The notes below the pieces were generated by a model. It was not told where the DNA came from. It did not search any database and saw nothing but the letters and a program-made list of their open reading frames with translations. From the NCBI GenBank assembly GCA_022266195.1, contig WHVY01000001.1:434001-498000 (forward strand): a stretch of 64,000 nucleotides of DNA. Reading direction: 5' to 3'. Source of the stretch: Tetranychus cinnabarinus. Lineage: Eukaryota > Arthropoda > Arachnida > Trombidiformes > Tetranychidae. The position numbers and the translations under genes were made by a program. Positions 12,601-26,775 of this stretch are shown piece by piece; position 1 is the first letter of the stretch; each line of letters starts with the position of its first letter.

Positions 12601-15600
12601 ATGATAACTTGATGCAGAGTTTAATGAAAGCGACATTATTAAGTGGATCCACATTTCTGGGTTGGTTGAAGATAAGTTTTGAACTTGTTGAACGATTTAA
12701 TGAATTTATTCAATTCTGACACTTATATTACAATAAGCATTTCAATTGCTTTAGTAAAATCGAAGTTTATCAACACTAATTAAACTTTTCTTGTTTCAAA
12801 TTTTTTTTGGAAAAAGTTCAAGTATCTAAAGACAATAGTTTCATTCGAAACAACTTGATGAAACAAGATAATTTCCTGAAAGAAAATTGAAAAATTTCTT
12901 AAAAGATGTTCTTCGAATTGCAAATTTCCTGAAATCAGACGGAACTGGAACAAAGATATTCAAGTAACACTCAACTTTGCAAACTTAATTTCAAAGTTTT
13001 TTCTTCATTCAATTAATTTAAGATTCTCTGCAAAACTCGATTCTAGACTTGCAAGGTTCAAGATTATTTTCTGTGAAATTTTCTCTGATTGGTGACTGAA
13101 ACCAGTAATCTAACGAAAAATATTAAACTCGAAATATGAACATGAAATTCAAGTATTTCTATAATGAAGAAATTCAAACATCTTGAAGAATGAAAAACAG
13201 AATCTCTCCAGTTTTGCCAATTTGGAATCTGCAAGTTTTGAGATGAATTAAGATTTTCTGAAAATCTTAGTTTCAAGATTGAGTAACTTCGAGTATTTGA
13301 CTAAGATTTTCAAACAGACTTAATCGATCTGAGAAAACTAAACTTCGCCGAGTGTCTAGAATTGAAATTTGCTGCATTAATGTTTAGTATTAGAATTGAG
13401 TAGCAAACCCAGAAATACAAAGAGCAATAATTTATCGTCATTTATAGCAGTTAATTCAGTGATTAATTTTTCAGAATGCAATGTCCATAACAAGCATTTC
13501 CTTCAGAATTTTATTCTCATGGTGTTATGAACACTTTACTAGTTTTGACACATTTTTCTTCGAATAAACTTGCCATAAATAACACATATTTAATTGTAAT
13601 CTGAACGTGAATCACATAGATATTGATATTGAGACAAAACTTTTTTTACCTTTCACAGAGTCGCATGGTCCAACTACCAATGATCCAAAGAGAAACCATG
13701 AACACCATGAGAACAGTTCCTGGACAAATGGTCATTAGAGTTTTGAGGACAAATCGAGTGTTGAAGTTGATTCTTTGAAGTGCACAGATGGACCTTGAAG
13801 ATGCATCGGTAAACAGTTTACTGTGAAGCAGCATAACTCGACAGATTAGGTAAAGACGGAGAAACATGGGAAGAGATAGTATAACGTCCAAAGGAACTTG
13901 AACGGTGAGCGATTGACGATTTTGATTGGAAAGTTTAGTTCGCCAGGCAAAGAAGTATTCACCTGGAATCGGGTGAACAGCGCATATAAGCAGTTCAACC
14001 ATTATGCCAGCTAATCGTTGCCAAGTCATTGCGATTCGCCAATCATCAGCACAATTGTCTATCATGAACAACTGATAAAAGAAAAGAAAAATCTCATAGT
14101 TTCATTCAAACTCATTAAACCAATTCTAATTACCTGCACTTCTAGCGCATGATAGGTGACGATGAATCCCAAAAGCATTAAGGTTGAAACGGTGATGAGA
14201 GTCTTTAAGGCCGTTGAAAAAATGGAAGCCTTTGGAAGAGAAAAGAAAAAGGTTAACTCATGACAAGAATTCGTGGACAAGATCAATTGAAGTGCAAATG
14301 AATGATGAAAATGTAAAGAATTTTTCTTTTTCGATGAGCGACATTCAATAATCCAAATTGAAATTGAAACGCTATCTCAACTATTTGGAAGAAATTGTTT
14401 GAAATTCATTTTCCATTTGAAATGAAATTTGTTTTCCATTCAATAATTGAATAATGAAAGGCAAACATTGACTATCAACTTGAAGTTGCATTTGAATTTG
14501 AATCATCATGAGACGATTGTTCGTGAAATTGTGACACTTTTTAGGTGAAAATGTTTCAATGGTGAGAAATATTTTGTCAGATGTTGAGAAACTGAAAGTT
14601 GAAACATCAAAGAATGACAAATGAGAAAAGAATCTCGAGAAAAAAGAATTGATTTCTTTTCGTTTTTCGTGTTTTCTATTTTTTGCTTTCTGTTCACATT
14701 TGGTTAAATGTTGCTTTCATCATTTATCCTGTTGAGGTATTTTCATGTTAAAAGGTGTTTTTTTCTCAGTTTGTGGTTACTTTCAACGTTAACATGTAAC
14801 ACCAAAACATGGACATCAATCATGTTGATAAACATGATGCAGACGAAAGGGTTTCAAATGGATGAAATGATATGATAAGATTAACTAATGTTCAACTGCA
14901 AAGGGAAATAAACTGTTTAATCTTTCCACCATTTACTGTCATTGAGCTTTTCAAAGATAAAGATGTTGATGATAATCAGGAATAAACAAGAAAAATGTGG
15001 ATCTTGAGTCATTCCAATTCTGACTTGTTTCTTTTTCTCCATGTATTGCGTTCAATCACATTTATAACTTTCAACAAAATGTTTCGCCTTTTTAACCTTT
15101 TCTGTCCTTTAATTATCATTAATAAGAAAATAATCTTTTATTTCGTTTGACTTTCTATCCTTCAAATTCATCTCAGGTCATTCTGATCATGTCTAAAGTT
15201 TACTTTTCAATGTGATTAGATCAATAGATAGAGAACTTTACAAAATTCTGTTTTCACTTTTGTTTGAGATTACTGTTTTGATTATTATCTTAAGAAATTC
15301 AAGTTCAGTTCAATCTTATTCAAATTCCCCTCTAATCTTAAAATTACATTAACATTTATTATTTCTTTTTGATTCTTGGTTATTGAGTATTCATGCTAGA
15401 CTTTAATTGTTGTCTACAGCATCAGCATCAACAATTGCAGAACGAACAGAATTAGCATACTTTTTGTTCTGAAGTGTCAGAGGTCAAATAAATGATCTTG
15501 AAACTCGTAACTTGAGTTTTTCAATTTGCGAGTCAACAGCACCAATGGTTGTTGCGTTATAATGGCTATTAAAATTAAAATCAGAATATTTCTGTACATT

Positions 15601-18600
15601 TCTTTTAAGCGGCAGAAAACACTAAATGGTAAATAAAAAAATGAATAACACATTTTGTTATCATAATCTTTCGATCAATGATTTACGTCAAATGTATGTT
15701 TAAGTGCTTTTCTGGTTTCCCCAAGACGTAAATTTTTAGTCTCAACTCGTCACTGGTCAACAATAATTGGTCTTCAATGAAAATATTAGATTGCATGACC
15801 TCGAGTCAGTGAATAACTTTATTCACTTTTCACCAGATTAAAGCTAAAAAAGTCTGTGCAAACATGGTAAATGAATTTGATCAGTCACCGGTAAGAAGAC
15901 TGAAAATGACTTGGAAAAAAGTAAATGTCAGAAAAGTTAACGATTTTTCGAGTTTACCAGCAAAATCACTAAGCATTTAGTTGATGATAAAAGGCAGTTT
16001 TTTGTAACATTATTCAGAATGTAAGGAATTAAAGGTTTAAACATGATGTTTCACCATAATATACTTTGCATATCTTTCCACTGATTATCAGTTTAACCAG
16101 TTAATTCACTTTTTATCGTTGTTGTTACATCCATTGTCACAAAGGTGAAACAGAAAGAGAGCAAAAAAATGATTCTCTTGCAACAATATTTTATCATTTT
16201 TAGTGCTTTCTGTTGTTCCAACAAGAATCATTCATGTTAAATATTCATGAGATTGACTATCGAGCTTTAATAATGATGATTGAAACTGCATTATTGAAAA
16301 TAAAGGGAATCGTCTGATAGTATTTAGCTTTTATTGGCAGACGATGAAGGAAACAATTTGATTCTTTATATTGCAAAATGTTCAATTCTTTTTATATTCT
16401 TGGGTCAATCAAATGTCAAAGTGATTTTCATCACTATTTGTAACTATCCCATGATAATGATGGTTGGAACGAAATGTGATTTTGTGTCGAACAGAGAAAA
16501 CGATACAAATTTCAGGATAAAAATGATAATGACATTTACAAGGATCATCACCATCATTGTAATCATTGTTGTTGTGGTTGTAAAACATTTGATGCAAAAG
16601 ATTGAGTAAATGTAACTTTATTTTTTTGTGGCGTGTATCTTTCATCATGAACAGAATGAAAAGCTAAACATGATTGAATGTGAACACACAATCAGATGAA
16701 TATGAAATAAATATGCATTTCACCAGAAAAAAGAGGAAATTGTATTCTATCAAATTGAATTCTAATGTGGCTAAACATTTATCGTGAGACTGAGAGTAAA
16801 CTTTCCGTAAAATAGTCGACATTCATTGCAATAAACACAAATCAAATAAGTAAAACTTGGTTGAAGTTATTCATAAACAAAATTGGCGAGAAAAGTGTAA
16901 AAATGTCTTTCTATTGATGCTTTTACACAAGTATCACAAAAGTGACCACAAAAGTTTGCGCAAAATCTTGCCTTTCAACATTCATTATTTAGTGACGATT
17001 AATCTTGACTAGCTGGTATTAAACCGCTGTTTACACCTTTCAACTTGCGAGCATTGAAGTGGATGTTGTACCACAAAACCCGCTTTTTGAACACAAATTG
17101 CTGGTTAGCTAGCGAATTATTACCTTGGATAACTTTTTGATCAACTTTTTCAAATCAATTAATTGCAGCAAACTTTTCATCGAAATCATTTGATTCTTAA
17201 TGACTGATAATATTTGAAAACTTAAAACTTCCTGATTCTCTTTATTCAGGAAAACGATATTCTCAATGAAAGAATTGCAATCAATTTTATTACCATTTGT
17301 AAAGTTGAGGTAATCAATGGAGTGTTGTTTTTCATCGAAAGAATGAGTTTTTATAATCAACTTGGAATTGCTTTAAAATGGTTCAATCGATTAACCATTA
17401 AGACGATTCACATACAAACTCAAGTATTCATTATTAACCCTTATTTACTTTTCAGATTGTAAATGAACAAATAATCGACTCAGACTTTCTTCTAAATTAG
17501 TCGACATTTTAACCCTTTCTATTGTGACCCAATTCAGCTTGACCCAATCAATGGAACAATATCACATGATATTAATCAAACAAACGACTGTGATTAAAGC
17601 AATCGATAAACCTTTCAACTCGAAGTCAATCACTTCATTAAAATCTTTATTGAGTCGAGTTTTGTTCAGATTAATATTCATCTTTTTTTGTTTAACAAAA
17701 GTCGAAATGCAAAGTCCATGGAAGCTTTCATTAAGTGTTGAATCAATAATCTAAATCTATAGTTAATTATGAAGTTAATGAAATTGCATGATCATAATCA
17801 GTTTAGATGGTTCAACCTCGAAATCCAATGAGCGATAATTGACCAATTAGTGCATTATCATGTAAACTAAACTTGATTAACAGCCATTTAGTTGACTTTC
17901 CAACATTCATTATTAATCGATGAGAAAAGAGCAAAATTCAGTGTTCATTGTTCAAAGAATGTGTTCAACTGTGCAAGATGAAAATAAATGTTCATCCATG
18001 ATGACAGTATCAACATTAATTCATCAACAGAATATTTTGTTTCACTCAGTTTCTCTGCAAATGTAAATATTATTGTCATCATTTACAATGTATTACAATT
18101 CAATTTGTGATTCAGCATTTCACTTTTAATAAAATTGTGAACATTCAATGATTACATCAGATAATGTCAAGTTTCATTGCAAGTTAATGTTCACCAAATC
18201 TGATTATTCAGTTGAAAGGATGACTTGGATGGAAGAAGAGTTTTGTTTGCAGAAAAAGTCAATGTTACTTCGAATTTTGAATGCAAAATATTCCACCATT
18301 TTCAATGTTGACGAATCAGCTTGACTTGAACATTTTCATGTTTACAATTAGTCTGAGGATGAAGATTAAGGATAATTGAAGGAAAGTAATTTAGTCACAA
18401 TTTGACAAGAGAGTGTTAGGATTTTTCATGATTTATGGTTTGATAAGTGACGATAATTCAACAGTCACTTTCGTGACTCAATCAAGTGGACAAAGTGAGA
18501 GAACGGAAATGTTGATGGAAAGTTGATTTACTTTTTTCTACAAGTTAAGTATATTCTTATAATGTTGACCAAAATTGGTCACTTTTTTATTTTGTTGAGT

Positions 18601-21600
18601 CAATTTATTTGCATTTCCACTTCATTTAGTTGATCAATAATTTGACATGTAATTTATTTTAGCCAAATATGCTTTATTGGACTTGTTTGATAAGACGAAA
18701 AGTTCATTTCTTTTTCTGATTTATTTTTTTCGCTCCTTAAAAGCTCATCAAGAGGAATGTAAAATGTCGCTTGCATTATTCTGAGATTTTGAGTATTCTG
18801 AAGGTGAAAAATGAGCAATAATTGCAGTTATTCAAGCGATTCAACTTTTTTCAGAGAAAAATTTTGGAGGCAGAAATACGCTTTTAAAGTTTCAATTTTC
18901 ATTAATGACATCATGACATATTTAATATAACACTCACAATAGCACTTGTCAGATCAATAGCCGAGATATTTTGAATCTTGCTTAATGATCATTAGTTTAA
19001 GCATTTTAGTGGTTTCCACTTTGCGACTCAACTAACTGAATGTGTTTCGAAAAGGTTGTACAATAAAATTGAAAAGACATAAAAGGTTTGCAGAAATCTT
19101 GGAACAATAACCAGCAAGGTTAGGTTGGTTGAGCTAAAATTAACTTGAAAATTCTGAAGTGACCCTCAGATCTTCAGTCGAATGTGTTGATTTCAATTAA
19201 AGCGATGACGGTAACCAGAATTGATAATTAGCTAATTATTGTTCATTAAGGTGCAAACATCTTTCATCCGAGGAAAGCTACTGTAATATCAAAATGAAAT
19301 TTTGATGAAGTGCCAATCAGAAGATGATTCGAATAGCAAAGTCAAATTGTCTAATAGCGGAATGGAAACAATGCAATGAATTTGTTCATGTATTCATCGA
19401 GTTAGTTGCATCAGATGAAACTATGAGTAGACAAAATGAGAGTGCAAAGTAGCCATGAGATCAGCCAACAATCTAGGAATTGTGAATCTTAACGAGGTGA
19501 ATAAAAAGCTTCACTTCAGAATTGACTGAATATATCAATAAATTGGTTGCCTAGAAAGGGATTCAATCAAAGGAGCAATTTAATAATGGATAACTTCCCT
19601 TCTCATTAATAGTAGCAAGTAAAAGAGCAGCGGACAAATCATGGATTCTCCGCCTTTTTCACCTTGCTTCAATCAAGAATCGGTTTAATCAACTTAAGCA
19701 TTGAGTAAAGAGGTTAAGATCAAAAACAAAGACAAATTTCGAAGCAGAACTTCACAAATGAATCTTGGTCATTTACCAAGATGAATCAAACACATTAACA
19801 GCTATAAGAAGGAAACTCATCTTCGCATTCAGTTAATGCTAACTATTTGTATTGAACTTGCATTCGATGTGTAAACTCACTCTCTTACCACCGATCGATT
19901 GACACCGAAATCGTGAAATCCATAAGCACGGTAAACACAAGAATATGTAGTTTCAAGTTCGAAGTCAATTATATCTCAATTTTTCCTAATCATAGTGCAT
20001 CGACCTAAACATAACGAACACAAGTATTTGAACAAAAGTATTAATAAAATAGCAAAATATCATTGGGTTCACACCTAATTCAGCCAAATCATTATATGCT
20101 TATTGCATGAGAAGACAAGTGACATAAACAGTGTCAAGAAACCTACAATTTTTGAGAAGAAAAAGTTAAATGTAAAGTCTTCGTCTGTCGAGTGAATTTT
20201 TTATGGTTCCATGATTATTTAAAGAAACATTATAATTCCAAACAGCATCACAAGTTTCTAGAAGAATAGTTTAAACTTCGAATGTTGACGAGAAAACGAA
20301 AAGTTGAACAAAAAGACGAATTCATTTTTCTATCGAAACCCAAAGAAATGTTTCCATTTTGAAGGCAAAAAAAGCAAAAGGAAACTTAAATGTTCACTCG
20401 TTTTCTCAGCTTTCCTGCTCTAATCATTTAACCATTTAAAACGATTTGAGACAAAAAATAAAAAATTGAACCTTTAATGACAACAATTTAATAACAATTC
20501 AAATTGAAGTTCAATTTTTTCCTCCAATTTCCTCACAAAACTTAATGAGACAAATGTTTGACGCCATTCAATGTTTCAAAAGCAAAGTTTATAAGCAAAG
20601 TTATCTAATAATTGGATATAAAAAAGTTAATTATTGTGACAATTGTTTCTGCTTCTCTTGAGTTTTCACTCATTTCCATGCAATGATAATGTTCACTCTT
20701 CTAATTATCTTAATTAATAAACTTTTTTCTCTTTTTTCCGTATTCTTTCATCTTCCTCTGCTGTCACCAAGAATTAACAAGGAAACATTTTAACCCAAAA
20801 ATTCATCATAAAGCGAAACTCTTTTCATGAGCAAAATCTTTTAACCCCTCAACGAATCTCATGAATTTGCAAGACTTTTCCATTTCAATATTCACCTCTT
20901 AAATTGAACCATTTTACAGTCATTATTGCTGAGAATTGCTGATAAAAAATTTGCAAACTTTTCATTTATTTGTTCAATGCAAATACAATTACCATGAAAC
21001 TCTAGTCGAACCGATCACAATCCTTTTCTTGGTTTCACTTTTGCTTTTTTTCTGGAATCAATTTTTGCTCTCTTCTTGTTTCCAAGTTCATTTTACCATT
21101 TCATGATTTCATTCACATGAGAATTTGTTTTATCAAGAAAATGGGCACAAAAATAGAAAATTATTTTCTCCCTTATCGTAAGTAACGAACTGTTCATGTT
21201 AACATGGAAAACGATGGTTATTCCAATCATTACTTTCTGTTATCAATTGATCAATACAGGGAATGAAAGATGAATTATGGTTAAACAGGGAAGAGAGAAA
21301 AGTTAAGAATTATTTTCTCTTTTCATTGATTAGTTTGTATCGTTAAAAGTTTTTACCTTTTGATGTTTTCATTCGAGATTCAAAGCGAATCGAACACACG
21401 AACAAACTCAAAAGCATTACTCATGTGTATTTAATTTTCTCGTCTCTTTGCTTGTTCTTTATCTTGTTTTCATTTTACGCATTTCCGTTGAATGAGCCAT
21501 GAAAAAAGGGAAAACAAAAGCGTCTATCAATCGACAAGAGAAAAGTTCATTTCTTAAATATCAGATTCTATTGCAAAATAATGGATAATAGAATATCGGA

Positions 21601-24600
21601 AATTCGTTCATCTAAAGTATCATGATTATTGACATCAAAATTCTTTTGTTGATTAAAGAATTCATTATTCCATAGACATGAATATTGAAGATTTCATGGA
21701 AAGGTTTGATTTTAAAGTTTCAAGCAAAAATTTGGTTTCGTCTGAAAACTTTTCAAGTTTACTGCTTTTGGTTCGTCGTTTCAGTAAAACTAATTTTTAT
21801 GATGATTCGCTTCGAGTTGAAATTCTAGTCATAAATATTCTGAAGATTGGATGCTGATTTGTGATGAAAATTGACGTTTTTCCAAATCATAATCTGTAAA
21901 GTTCTGCTATAAAAGTCACCAGATTTACTTTGATTCATGGAAGCGTTTAAAATGATAAAGAAGCTTTATTTTTTGTCATTTTTCAGGCAGATTTGAGTTT
22001 TGTAACCTTGAGCAAAGATTCAGCAAAGTTAAGTTCTTAACGGACAGAAAACATGAAACATTTGCTTTCATTTAGATTCTTGGAATGCAGGATTATTATA
22101 GTTTATTTACAGATACTTTAACCTCTGGCTTTTTGGTTTCCTCAATTTAATCGTTAACAAGCATTGCTTATTGTGTTTTCAGATGATTACTATTATGCAT
22201 TTATAGCCAACTTAATGCTTATCCGATAATAATGAAGGGTTAATTCAATAAATGAAATTCTTGATATAAGAGTCTCATGTTAGTCCTTAATCGAGCAACC
22301 TAATACCTTAGCAACCAAAGAAAGTAAAGACTCGAGACTCGATTTCGACTGTTTTTCATACTATTCTATCTTTGGAGTCAAGATCATTCCACTTCTTGAC
22401 CTCTCATTTGACAGTCATTTGATCAAATCGCAATTTCTTTCTAATTGAATATTTTAGCTTGATTAATCCAGTCTAGAGTGACGATCATCTGAACAATGAA
22501 TGAAATTGTTGAATGTTGAGGTTGAAAGTTTCGGCGCTTTTGTTTTTAAAGTAATTCAAATTTAATTACCAAATGGATGAACTGATTAGGATTAGACTCG
22601 AACAAATGGTTGCAATATTGGCAATGATTGACTGCAGCTGAATCTTGTGAATTTTTCGTTTAGACTTTGAATGTTTGAAAAAGAAATGGAAAGTTGCATG
22701 TAATCTGAGAGTTTTTCATTTCGAACTTATAATTCTGTTATACTTTGTATTGAAATTTCACCATCACATATAATGAGGTGAGAAGTGAAAAAGAAGAGAA
22801 AAATATCAAAGTTGTTTGCCATGAGAAGAAGAAGAAGTGTGACCTTTGGATTACTGGAAAAGGGCATTGATGAGCCTCGGTTCATCTCAAGTTTCATGAT
22901 TTATGAAATTCTGTTTGCGTTGTTAAAAGTCACTCCTTTCGAGTTTTTTTCACTTATAATTTTTATTCTTCCATTTTTATGAAAACAGCCTTCTTCCATG
23001 ACAGTAAAGACCATGTACATAAAAGGAGCAAAGTGACCGAAGTGACAAAAGATGAGCAAAAAATGGAAAAGAAAATGAAAAAGTGGAACAAAAAGTTCTT
23101 TACTCATATTTCAATTTCAAGCTCATTATTTCATTTTCCTGATCGTTTAAAGTTGATGAAAATTTACTCAAAATTTCAATCAATTTCAAATCATCACATT
23201 TGACCCTTGCAACTCATGCAACTTCAACTTTTGCATGATGAGTTAGGAACGAAATTCTGAAACAACTTAACCATTTTACTTGAAATAAAAGACATAAACA
23301 AATGGTTCCGGAATGAAGAGAAAAAAAGTTGAAAGGAAACACTGAATATCCAGGCAAAAAGAGAAACTCAGTCAACATTGAAATGATTAAAATGCATTGA
23401 ATATCAAAGTGATTTTACGAGAAATTTTTTTTCTCTTTTCAAGTTCCAACGAAAAACTCATTTCAACTTTTTTTCGAACAAAATTTCAAATTGAATTTGG
23501 ATTGGCTAATCGATTCTGGATTTTGTTTCAATATTCTCGACTTCTAACTTGCTTCTGACTTCTGGCCACTTCTTTTGGTTAAACAATTTACTCGGACAAT
23601 CGAATCAAAAGTTCATTCTTTTAATCACATTCATCAATAGCCATGGCTTACACTTGTAAAGATTTTTCTCACTTTTCTTGTTCAATTCCATGTTCTGTAA
23701 GTCATCGCTTCAGTGAATACTTATAGAATTCAAATTCCTTTGAAAATTATTCAAAAGTAAAATTTTGTGTCCCAGAAAAAGGTTTAAATGTGAATCTTTG
23801 CACTTGTAAACATCTTCATGGATTTGGATCGGTAATTACTGAATAAATAACTTTGTCTTGAAAAATATTGTTGGATAAAGTGTGATGGCACATTACGATG
23901 CATTAATTGCGAACAAAAGAAACTTAAAGTTTGTTTGTACTAAAGACTAGGTAATCTCAATGGGAACATAATATTAATAAAAGCACGCAATAATGAATAA
24001 CTTTCAGTTTCTTTATGAGCAAAAGTAATCGATAAACAGTCGATACAAAAGGTAAGGCAACTTTTCATCCAATGACTTTTATTCTTATCCAGACATTAGA
24101 ATTGATATTTTTCCAATAAAATAATCATTTTTGCACGAATATTTAATTTCTTTAATCTCAAGTGCAAACTTGATTCCATTGTTTGCTCATTTTAATGATT
24201 AAACGATTCAATTTCAATGTTGAAACGAACTTGAAATAGATCGCAAACAAATGACAAAGTTTATTGAGTTGACAGAATGTTGCTTCGAAAATGCTTCTGA
24301 TGTAAAACTCGATTATCAATTACTTTTTTTTCAACTCAACAACGAAAACAGAAAATTTTCGTCGCAACTTTTTTTCCATTTCTTAAATTTTTAAATTCCA
24401 ACTTGGATTTAATCTGTTTCTCGATTGCAATGAATTTTGATGAAAGATGATGTTGTTTAACTGTTTCTTGATTAAGAGTGAATTTGGAAAGTTTCCTGAA
24501 CTGGAAGAGGAATGATTGGGAGGTGAAGAAAAGAATCGCAAGAATGACTGATAAACAAGAGGCAATGAAACGAGACCAGAAAAAAATAAAATTTAATCTC

Positions 24601-26003
24601 TAATTGTTGTTCCCTTTTATATTTAGACATTATTTTGTTGCCATTAGCAAATTTGTCTCTCCCAACAGTTTTGTTTTCAATGAATTTCAAATGAATTCTG
24701 AAGGATTTATCAGAATTTGTCTTGAGGAAGGTGAGAGACACAAAAAGCAAATCAGTGAAGATAAATAAATATCCAAGCCAAAGAGCACATTTGACTTTTA
24801 AAACGTTAATCTTGACGATCTTATTACCATTTCAATATGCTATGAATTCAAGTCTAAAAATAATCAATTCATGAAATAATGTTCTGTTGTGATTAGAAAG
24901 AGCAAAAAGAGAATTGAACAAAAAATGAAAATCTGGATAAAGAGAGATGAAGGAAAAGTCGAAAAACGAAAAAATCGTCTGCAAAAAATATTGACGATTC
25001 TCTTGAGGATATTTTGATTTCTTTCCTTAACATGATAATAATTTAACAAGTTTGGAATTAAAGTGACATTCGAAGGGAATCGAAGAAAAGAAAGTTTATT
25101 TTAATTTTGCATTTCCAATTGAATTGTCAAAAGCAAGTTGAACAACATATTGAATACACTTTTGGACAATAACTTTTGAAAGACAAGAGTTGAAGATGCT
25201 TTTAGAAACGGAAAGTGTTCAATGAGAATGACAATTTATCGATGATTTCTGAATCGATTTGAAACATTTTCTTCTTTCATCAGCTGATAATCAATTTCCA
25301 GTTTTGACAATGATTCTTCATTTAACAAAAAAATGTTTGACATTTCAATTGAGCAACAAAGTTCTGTTTACATGACAAGGTTAAAGGAAAATACAAAAGA
25401 AAAGTTATTTCTTTGTTTGATGGACAGAAGAAGGAAAATTGTAATTTCACTATTTCTTTATTCATTGATGAAGCACCTTTTCAAGTTGAACATTGTAGCA
25501 ACACTGGTTACCACAGATACCAATCACTGGTCAATCAATAATTAATCACAACTTACCTTGGAGTAAATAGAGGCAGAGGAAAGTTCATTTTCAATAACCA
25601 TGATAATTATACCGAAAATCGCCATAACAAGAGCATAATCACTTATCCGTTTTCGCTTCTCAAAGAGAGCCTTTCGTCTGCCCAAACGGTAGCCAACATT
25701 GGGTCGATGGAAGCCAATCGGACCTCCACCACATGAGATGCTTGTACCAGCACCAGGTGCTGTACCATTGACACTGACACTGACACCGAAGCTGGAAGGT
25801 AAACCGGTTGATGGGTCAAGTCCATCGATTATACTGGCTCTTGATGGTTGACGAGGTTGCTGGTGATGGGCAAAGTGTTTCATAGTGGATGGAATGGAAA
25901 GGGTTGACGAAGTAATTGGCTTACGTAACTGACGGAAACCGCGAATTGCTCCGTTAATCCGAGTTGAACCGGCCGTGACTCCGGCATTCTCGTAATCATC
26001 CAT
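6688..26003 (-). CDS. SK: Small-conductance Ca2+-activated K+ channel (SK/KCNN family)
   Basis: Calmodulin-gated K+ channel of the plasma membrane. Minus-strand exons in reading order: 26003-25557, 14229-14134, 14071-13650, 8889-8754, 8664-8554, 8489-8362, 8257-8188, 7579-7348, 6911-6688 (1866 nt, 621 residues, all phases compatible). S1 is at about residues 121-138 after the family motif LFEKRKRISDYAL; S2 is in exon 2. Exon 3 (182-322) carries S3-S5, including DDWRIAMT, AVHPIPG, MLLHSKLFTDASSRS and MTICPGTV. The pore filter SVGYGD is at 344-349. S6 begins near the end of exon 4. The calmodulin-binding domain is at 405-447 (NSAANVLRETWLIYKHTKLV). A C-terminal coiled coil covers about 448-515. 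The tail is Ser/Gly-rich with HNYLHPND. The 11.3-kb intron between S1 and S2 holds repeats. A second S1 exon lies at 28666-29004. The start ATG is the first in the open frame; a possible acceptor just upstream (near 26014) means an earlier exon cannot be excluded. Confidence 0.93.
7163..7347 (-). other. Alternative SK C-terminus by intron read-through
   Basis: If the GTGAGT donor at 7347-7342 is not used, the frame of the coiled-coil exon stays open for about 60 more codons to a TGA at 7165-7163. This tail is rich in Lys, Pro and Gln. The normal junction (donor phase 1 to the exon at 6911) gives a tail resembling known SK channels, so read-through would be a minor isoform. An AATAAA on the minus strand (7163-7158) overlaps the stop, which is what an intronic polyadenylation isoform would need. 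Confidence 0.35.
8059..8110. repeat. Short hairpin repeat in an SK intron
   Basis: Inverted arms contain GGGTTTA and AGAGCAAAG/CAAAGAGTA with their complements TACTCTTTGCTCT and TAAACCC. It shares the AACCCAAAGAG core with the hairpin at 3581-3625, here within the intron between the exons at 8188-8257 and 7348-7579. Confidence 0.5.
8890..13649. other. SK intron between S5 exon and pore exon (4.8 kb)
   Basis: AT-rich intron sequence. The longest open stretch is 11202-11648 on the minus strand (148 codons, Lys/Phe/Ser-rich); it shows no recognisable domain or splice partner and is overlapped by an opposite-strand open stretch, so it was left uncalled. No tRNA or obvious repeat was seen. Confidence 0.5.
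14230..25556. other. SK intron between S1 and S2 exons (11.3 kb)
   Basis: Very long AT-rich intron without convincing exons. It contains the left arm of a 430-bp inverted repeat (22096-22525). Small open stretches at 17109-17360 (minus), 17524-17754 (plus) and 22785-25049 (several) have biased composition and no homology I recognise. Confidence 0.5.
22096..22525 (+). repeat. Left arm of long inverted repeat
   Basis: About 430 bp whose reverse complement recurs at 26776-27206 with only scattered substitutions and small indels. Outer ends read TTATAGTTTATTTACAGATA; inner ends read TTGAATGTTGAGGTTGA. Similarity stops abruptly at both ends. No transposase reading frame is visible in the arm. Confidence 0.9.
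25390..25803 (-). repeat. Segmental duplication copy 1 with the SK S1 exon
   Basis: This stretch, containing most of the S1 exon and intron sequence downstream of it (in gene sense), is repeated at 28538-28908. Copy 1 carries about 45-60 extra bases in the intronic part (near 25440-25485). The coding halves are almost identical. Confidence 0.85.
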
Positions 26004-26775
26004 CCGGTTAACTGAGAATGAGATAACATTATTATCAATTATTACTAGTGTTGCAGTATTAATGATTATCTAATAGGAGACAGCGAAAGGTGCTTTAGGC
26101 GACTTTTAATTGAAAAACATTCTACTCATTTTGTTGGATAAATTCATTTAAATTCATTTTAAATGTTATTCTTCTAGTCAACTAATTGTTAAAAGTTAAT
26201 CACAAAAATAAAGTTTCATTTGCCTAATCATTGATAATTGATGTAATTTCAATATTCAACTTTCTTTTTGTAAACCAAAAGAAAAGTAACTTTGCGAGAA
26301 AAAAAACGAGAAGAAAAAATGTCGAGTTACATCAACATGTTCACATTGAAATTGCTTCCGAGGAAATTCAGAGCTTTTCTTCTTGTTCTATTTCATTTCA
26401 TCAACTTTTCTTTTCTCTTCTAGTTTCATTTCAAAGCCAAAGAAAACAGTTTACCATGGAAAGTCCAAACAGTCATGAGCGTAAACATTGCAAGTCAAGA
26501 TTCAAACGCCATCTGAATACAAGGAAATGAATGTTTCCATTTTCATGGAACAACTCAGTTTCTAACCAACTCTGTCCTTTCATATTTAGATTACAATTTT
26601 CACTCAAAGTCATTGAAATCCAAAAAATCAAAGGAAAAATTCGATGCTTTTATCGAAAACTGTTCCCTAACATCGCATTCAGATTATCAAGTTATCAAAA
26701 TTTAAAAGTTCATGTCTCCGTATTTCTCTTCATCACATTTTATCCAGTCACTTGAAACTCCATGCAAAGTATATC

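Noticed and set aside
17109..17754. Two open stretches (minus 17109-17360, plus 17524-17754) in the long SK intron
   Set aside because: Biased composition typical of AT-rich intron DNA; a possible donor at the end of the first one has no partner exon.
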